From an uncultured Porphyromonas sp. (GTDB lineage Bacteria; Bacteroidota; Bacteroidia; Bacteroidales; Porphyromonadaceae): a stretch of DNA of 8,308 nucleotides. Shown one piece after another: positions 6,530 to 8,308 of this stretch (within the stretch, counting starts at the first letter, position 1; every line of letters starts with the position of its first letter). A program made the translations under genes and the position numbers. The stretch covers positions 1-8,308 of the forward strand of contig CAMBHQ010000031.1 of assembly GCA_945867245.1 (NCBI GenBank), read 5' to 3'. The notes under the pieces are model-generated. The model saw nothing but the letters and a program-made list of their open reading frames with translations, ran no database searches and was not told where the DNA came from.

Positions 6530-6964
6530 CTACTCTCGCCCTGTATGCCCGAAGCCACCTGCCCCACGCTCGGTAGACTCTAGAGCTTCGACGGGATCCC
6601 ACTCCACCTGTTCGTGTCGTGCTACGACCATCTGGGCGATGCGCTCGCCATCACGTATGATGAAGTCTTCAGCCGACAGATTGACCAAACCGACCTTAAT
6701 CTCACCTCGGTAGTCAGCATCAATAGTACCCGGACTATTGATAACCGTAATGCCGTACTTAATGGCAAGGCCCGAGCGTGGACGTATCTGCGCCTCGTAG
6801 CCCTCGGGGAGCTCGATGAATAGCCCCGTGGGGACAACAGCACGCTCTAGCGGGCGCAGGCAAAGTTCCTCCGAGAGCATTGCCCTAAGGTCCATACCCG
6901 CAGATGCTATCGTAGCATAGGCAGGTAGCGGATGATGACTCTTATTGATAACCTTCACTTGCAT
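6530..6964 (-). CDS. dut: dUTP diphosphatase (trimeric dUTPase)
   Basis: The enzyme hydrolyses dUTP to dUMP and pyrophosphate, keeping uracil out of DNA and supplying dUMP for thymidylate synthesis. The 144-residue product is of normal length for the homotrimeric family and carries all five motifs in order: AGMDLRA (22-28), RPRSGLA (61-67), [11 protein letters not shown] (79-89, with catalytic Asp82 and the uracil-pocket Tyr85), RIAQMVV (108-114) and the C-terminal arm [10 protein letters not shown] (133-142). The arm motif has His where many homologues have Ser, a modest variation. The ATG at 6964 gives the family's standard short N-terminus. It starts 30 bp after the ispG stop on the same strand, with no promoter seen between them, and a terminator follows its TAG stop, so it is the last gene of that operon. 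Confidence 0.97.
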   Translation of the reverse strand: MQVKVINKSHHPLPAYATIASAGMDLRAMLSEELCLRPLERAVVPTGLFIELPEGYEAQIRPRSGLAIKYGITVINSPGTIDADYRGEIKVGLVNLSAEDFIIRDGERIAQMVVARHEQVEWDPVEALESTERGAGGFGHTGRE

Positions 6965-6994
6965 AGTGGTCTGCTTTTGAGTGATCTTAGTAGC

Positions 6995-8308
6995 TTATTT
7001 ACGCTCTGGCTCTTGCCAGTCGCCCTCGCTCTTGATAAGGTCAATCAGTTGCTCTACGGCATCCTCCTGAGGCACGCCACGACGCACACACTTCTGTCCC
7101 TTATAGAGATCGATTGTCTTAGGGGCAGCACCTACATAGCCATAGTCCGCATCAGCCATCTCTCCGGGACCATTCACGATGCAGCCCATGATGCCTATCT
7201 TCAGCCCCTTGAGGTGCGAGGTGGCAGCCTTTACTCGGGCTATCGTCTCCTGCAGGTTGTACAGCGTGCGTCCACAACCAGGGCAACTAATGAACTCGGT
7301 CTTGCTCATGCGTAGACGTGTCGCCTGTAGAATACCTAGCTGTGTCTTTACTAGGTCGCTCTGATTGATATTCGGAGCCGATAGGCAAAGCCCATTGCCG
7401 TAGCCATCTAGCAGAATAGTACCCGCATCGGCCGCGGCCTGTAGCCGTAGTAGCTCTATATCGTCTGCGGTATAAGTATGCGCTAGTATAATCGGGTTAT
7501 TGAGTCCGGCACGCTTTAGCATGGTGCAGCCTAGACGCCACTCGGCCACAGCGTTATCGCCCGGCGCATCGAGGAGCACAAGACGTGTAGGTTCGTTGCG
7601 GAGCTGCTCGATAAGCTCCTCATTGAGTAGATAGCAGTCTGTCTGAGTATAGATCAGCTCTGCCATCATCGCCCCGCTAGCACTCTGCAGACGCCCCTCG
7701 GATGTTAGGTAGTAGTCGGCACGTACTTCGTCGGCATCTGTAGCGGGGGTATAACTCGTACCAATGACAATAGGCAGATTCGCCCCTCCTACTAGACGCC
7801 CAATAGCGGTGCTACTAGTACGTGCCCCACTGGCTAGGCTCTGATACTCCTCCCAGCTAGGCAGTAGCTCGGCCTCGACCGAGAGCGGTGTGCGTGTAGC
7901 CACATAGTCTACAAGCGTACGCGCCACAGGTATCTCGAACTCTGGGTCCTCACTGAGCGAAACACGTATCGTATCCCCTAAGCCATCAGCTAGGAGCGAG
8001 CCTATGCCCACAGCACTCTTGATACGCCCGTCCTCGCCCTCGCCAGCCTCTGTAACACCTAGGTGCAGCGGGTAGGCAGGATAGCCCAGTTCATCGAGAC
8101 GCTGAGCCAGTAGGCGTATAGCGGCTGTCATCACGAGCGTATTACTGCTCTTCATCGAGATAACAATATTATGGAAGTCATGCGCGCGACATACATCCAG
8201 ATACTCTAGCGCTGACTGTACCATTCCCTCGGGAGTATCGCCATGGAGCATCACCATACGCTCAGAGAGCGAGCCGTGATTGACACCGATACGGATAGCA
8301 CGTCCGAG
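6995..8308 (-). CDS. ispG: 4-hydroxy-3-methylbut-2-en-1-yl diphosphate synthase (IspG/GcpE), N-terminus outside window
   Basis: IspG reductively converts MEcPP to HMBPP in the MEP isoprenoid pathway, using a [4Fe-4S] cluster. The frame stays open to the window edge: bases 8258-8308 encode LGRAIRIGVNHGSLSER, the conserved TIM-barrel stretch, so the ATG at 8257 is internal and the gene is partial here. In the visible 437 residues, barrel motifs (HLGVTEAG, KSAVGIGSLLADGLGDTIRVSL) come first. Then follows about 190 residues with no counterpart in the E. coli enzyme (roughly 7315-7888), and last the cluster domain with cysteines in SCPGCGR and in GIMGCIVNGPGE, whose glutamate is the fourth ligand. 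The extra domain is the A* insertion of Bacteroidetes, chlamydial and plant IspG. The ligands are intact, so the enzyme should be active. The stop at 6995 is 30 bp before dut. Confidence 0.97.
   Translation of the reverse strand, partial: LGRAIRIGVNHGSLSERMVMLHGDTPEGMVQSALEYLDVCRAHDFHNIVISMKSSNTLVMTAAIRLLAQRLDELGYPAYPLHLGVTEAGEGEDGRIKSAVGIGSLLADGLGDTIRVSLSEDPEFEIPVARTLVDYVATRTPLSVEAELLPSWEEYQSLASGARTSSTAIGRLVGGANLPIVIGTSYTPATDADEVRADYYLTSEGRLQSASGAMMAELIYTQTDCYLLNEELIEQLRNEPTRLVLLDAPGDNAVAEWRLGCTMLKRAGLNNPIILAHTYTADDIELLRLQAAADAGTILLDGYGNGLCLSAPNINQSDLVKTQLGILQATRLRMSKTEFISCPGCGRTLYNLQETIARVKAATSHLKGLKIGIMGCIVNGPGEMADADYGYVGAAPKTIDLYKGQKCVRRGVPQEDAVEQLIDLIKSEGDWQEPERK

Noticed and set aside
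6932..7315. 127-codon open frame on the plus strand overlapping dut and ispG
   Set aside because: It is antisense to two clearly conserved genes and matches nothing recognisable; a shadow frame.

Overview
The window reads as chromosome from a Bacteroidales bacterium, most probably a Porphyromonas relative. Four things point there: a Bacteroidetes-type promoter (TTG, 20 bp, TAnnTTTG) before ahpC; A-rich leaders without Shine-Dalgarno sequences; a GLPGLI-family protein encoded beside an outer-membrane barrel protein with a carboxypeptidase-regulatory-like domain, a pairing typical of this phylum; and an IspG with the large extra domain seen in Bacteroidetes, Chlamydiae and plants. The genus is inferred; the phylum is well supported.

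Layout. Positions 1-274 are a non-coding leader with a cluster of short GTAC-centred inverted repeats and then the ahpC promoter. ahpC (275-844, +) and ahpF (943-2502, +) encode the two-component alkyl hydroperoxide reductase and are separated by a strong hairpin. A perfect 12-bp-stem hairpin at 2533-2573 lies between ahpF and the converging minus-strand genes and probably terminates both.

From 2604 to 6123 the minus strand carries a two-gene unit. First comes a secreted GLPGLI-family protein (5248-6123) with a candidate promoter just upstream. Seven bases after it begins a large outer-membrane beta-barrel protein (5240 down to 2604). That gene is interrupted by a single in-frame TAG at 3240-3242, which removes the last ~211 residues of the barrel; otherwise the frame is open for 878 codons. 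TAG is also the ordinary terminal stop of ahpF, dut and this same gene, so a recoded amber codon is unlikely and a recent nonsense mutation (or base-call error) is the simplest reading.

Beyond a 406-bp gap holding a minus-strand terminator lie dut (6530-6964, -) and ispG (6995 to the window edge, -, missing its N-terminus). They are 30 bp apart and probably co-transcribed in the order ispG-dut, ending at the 6421-6475 terminator.

Functionally, the window combines peroxide detoxification (AhpC/AhpF), nucleotide-pool sanitation (Dut), isoprenoid precursor synthesis by the MEP pathway (IspG) and an envelope protein pair of unknown function. I see no mobile element, CRISPR array, tRNA or rRNA. 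The points most worth a second look are the in-frame stop in the barrel gene, the ahpC-ahpF intercistronic hairpin and the repeat cluster upstream of ahpC.
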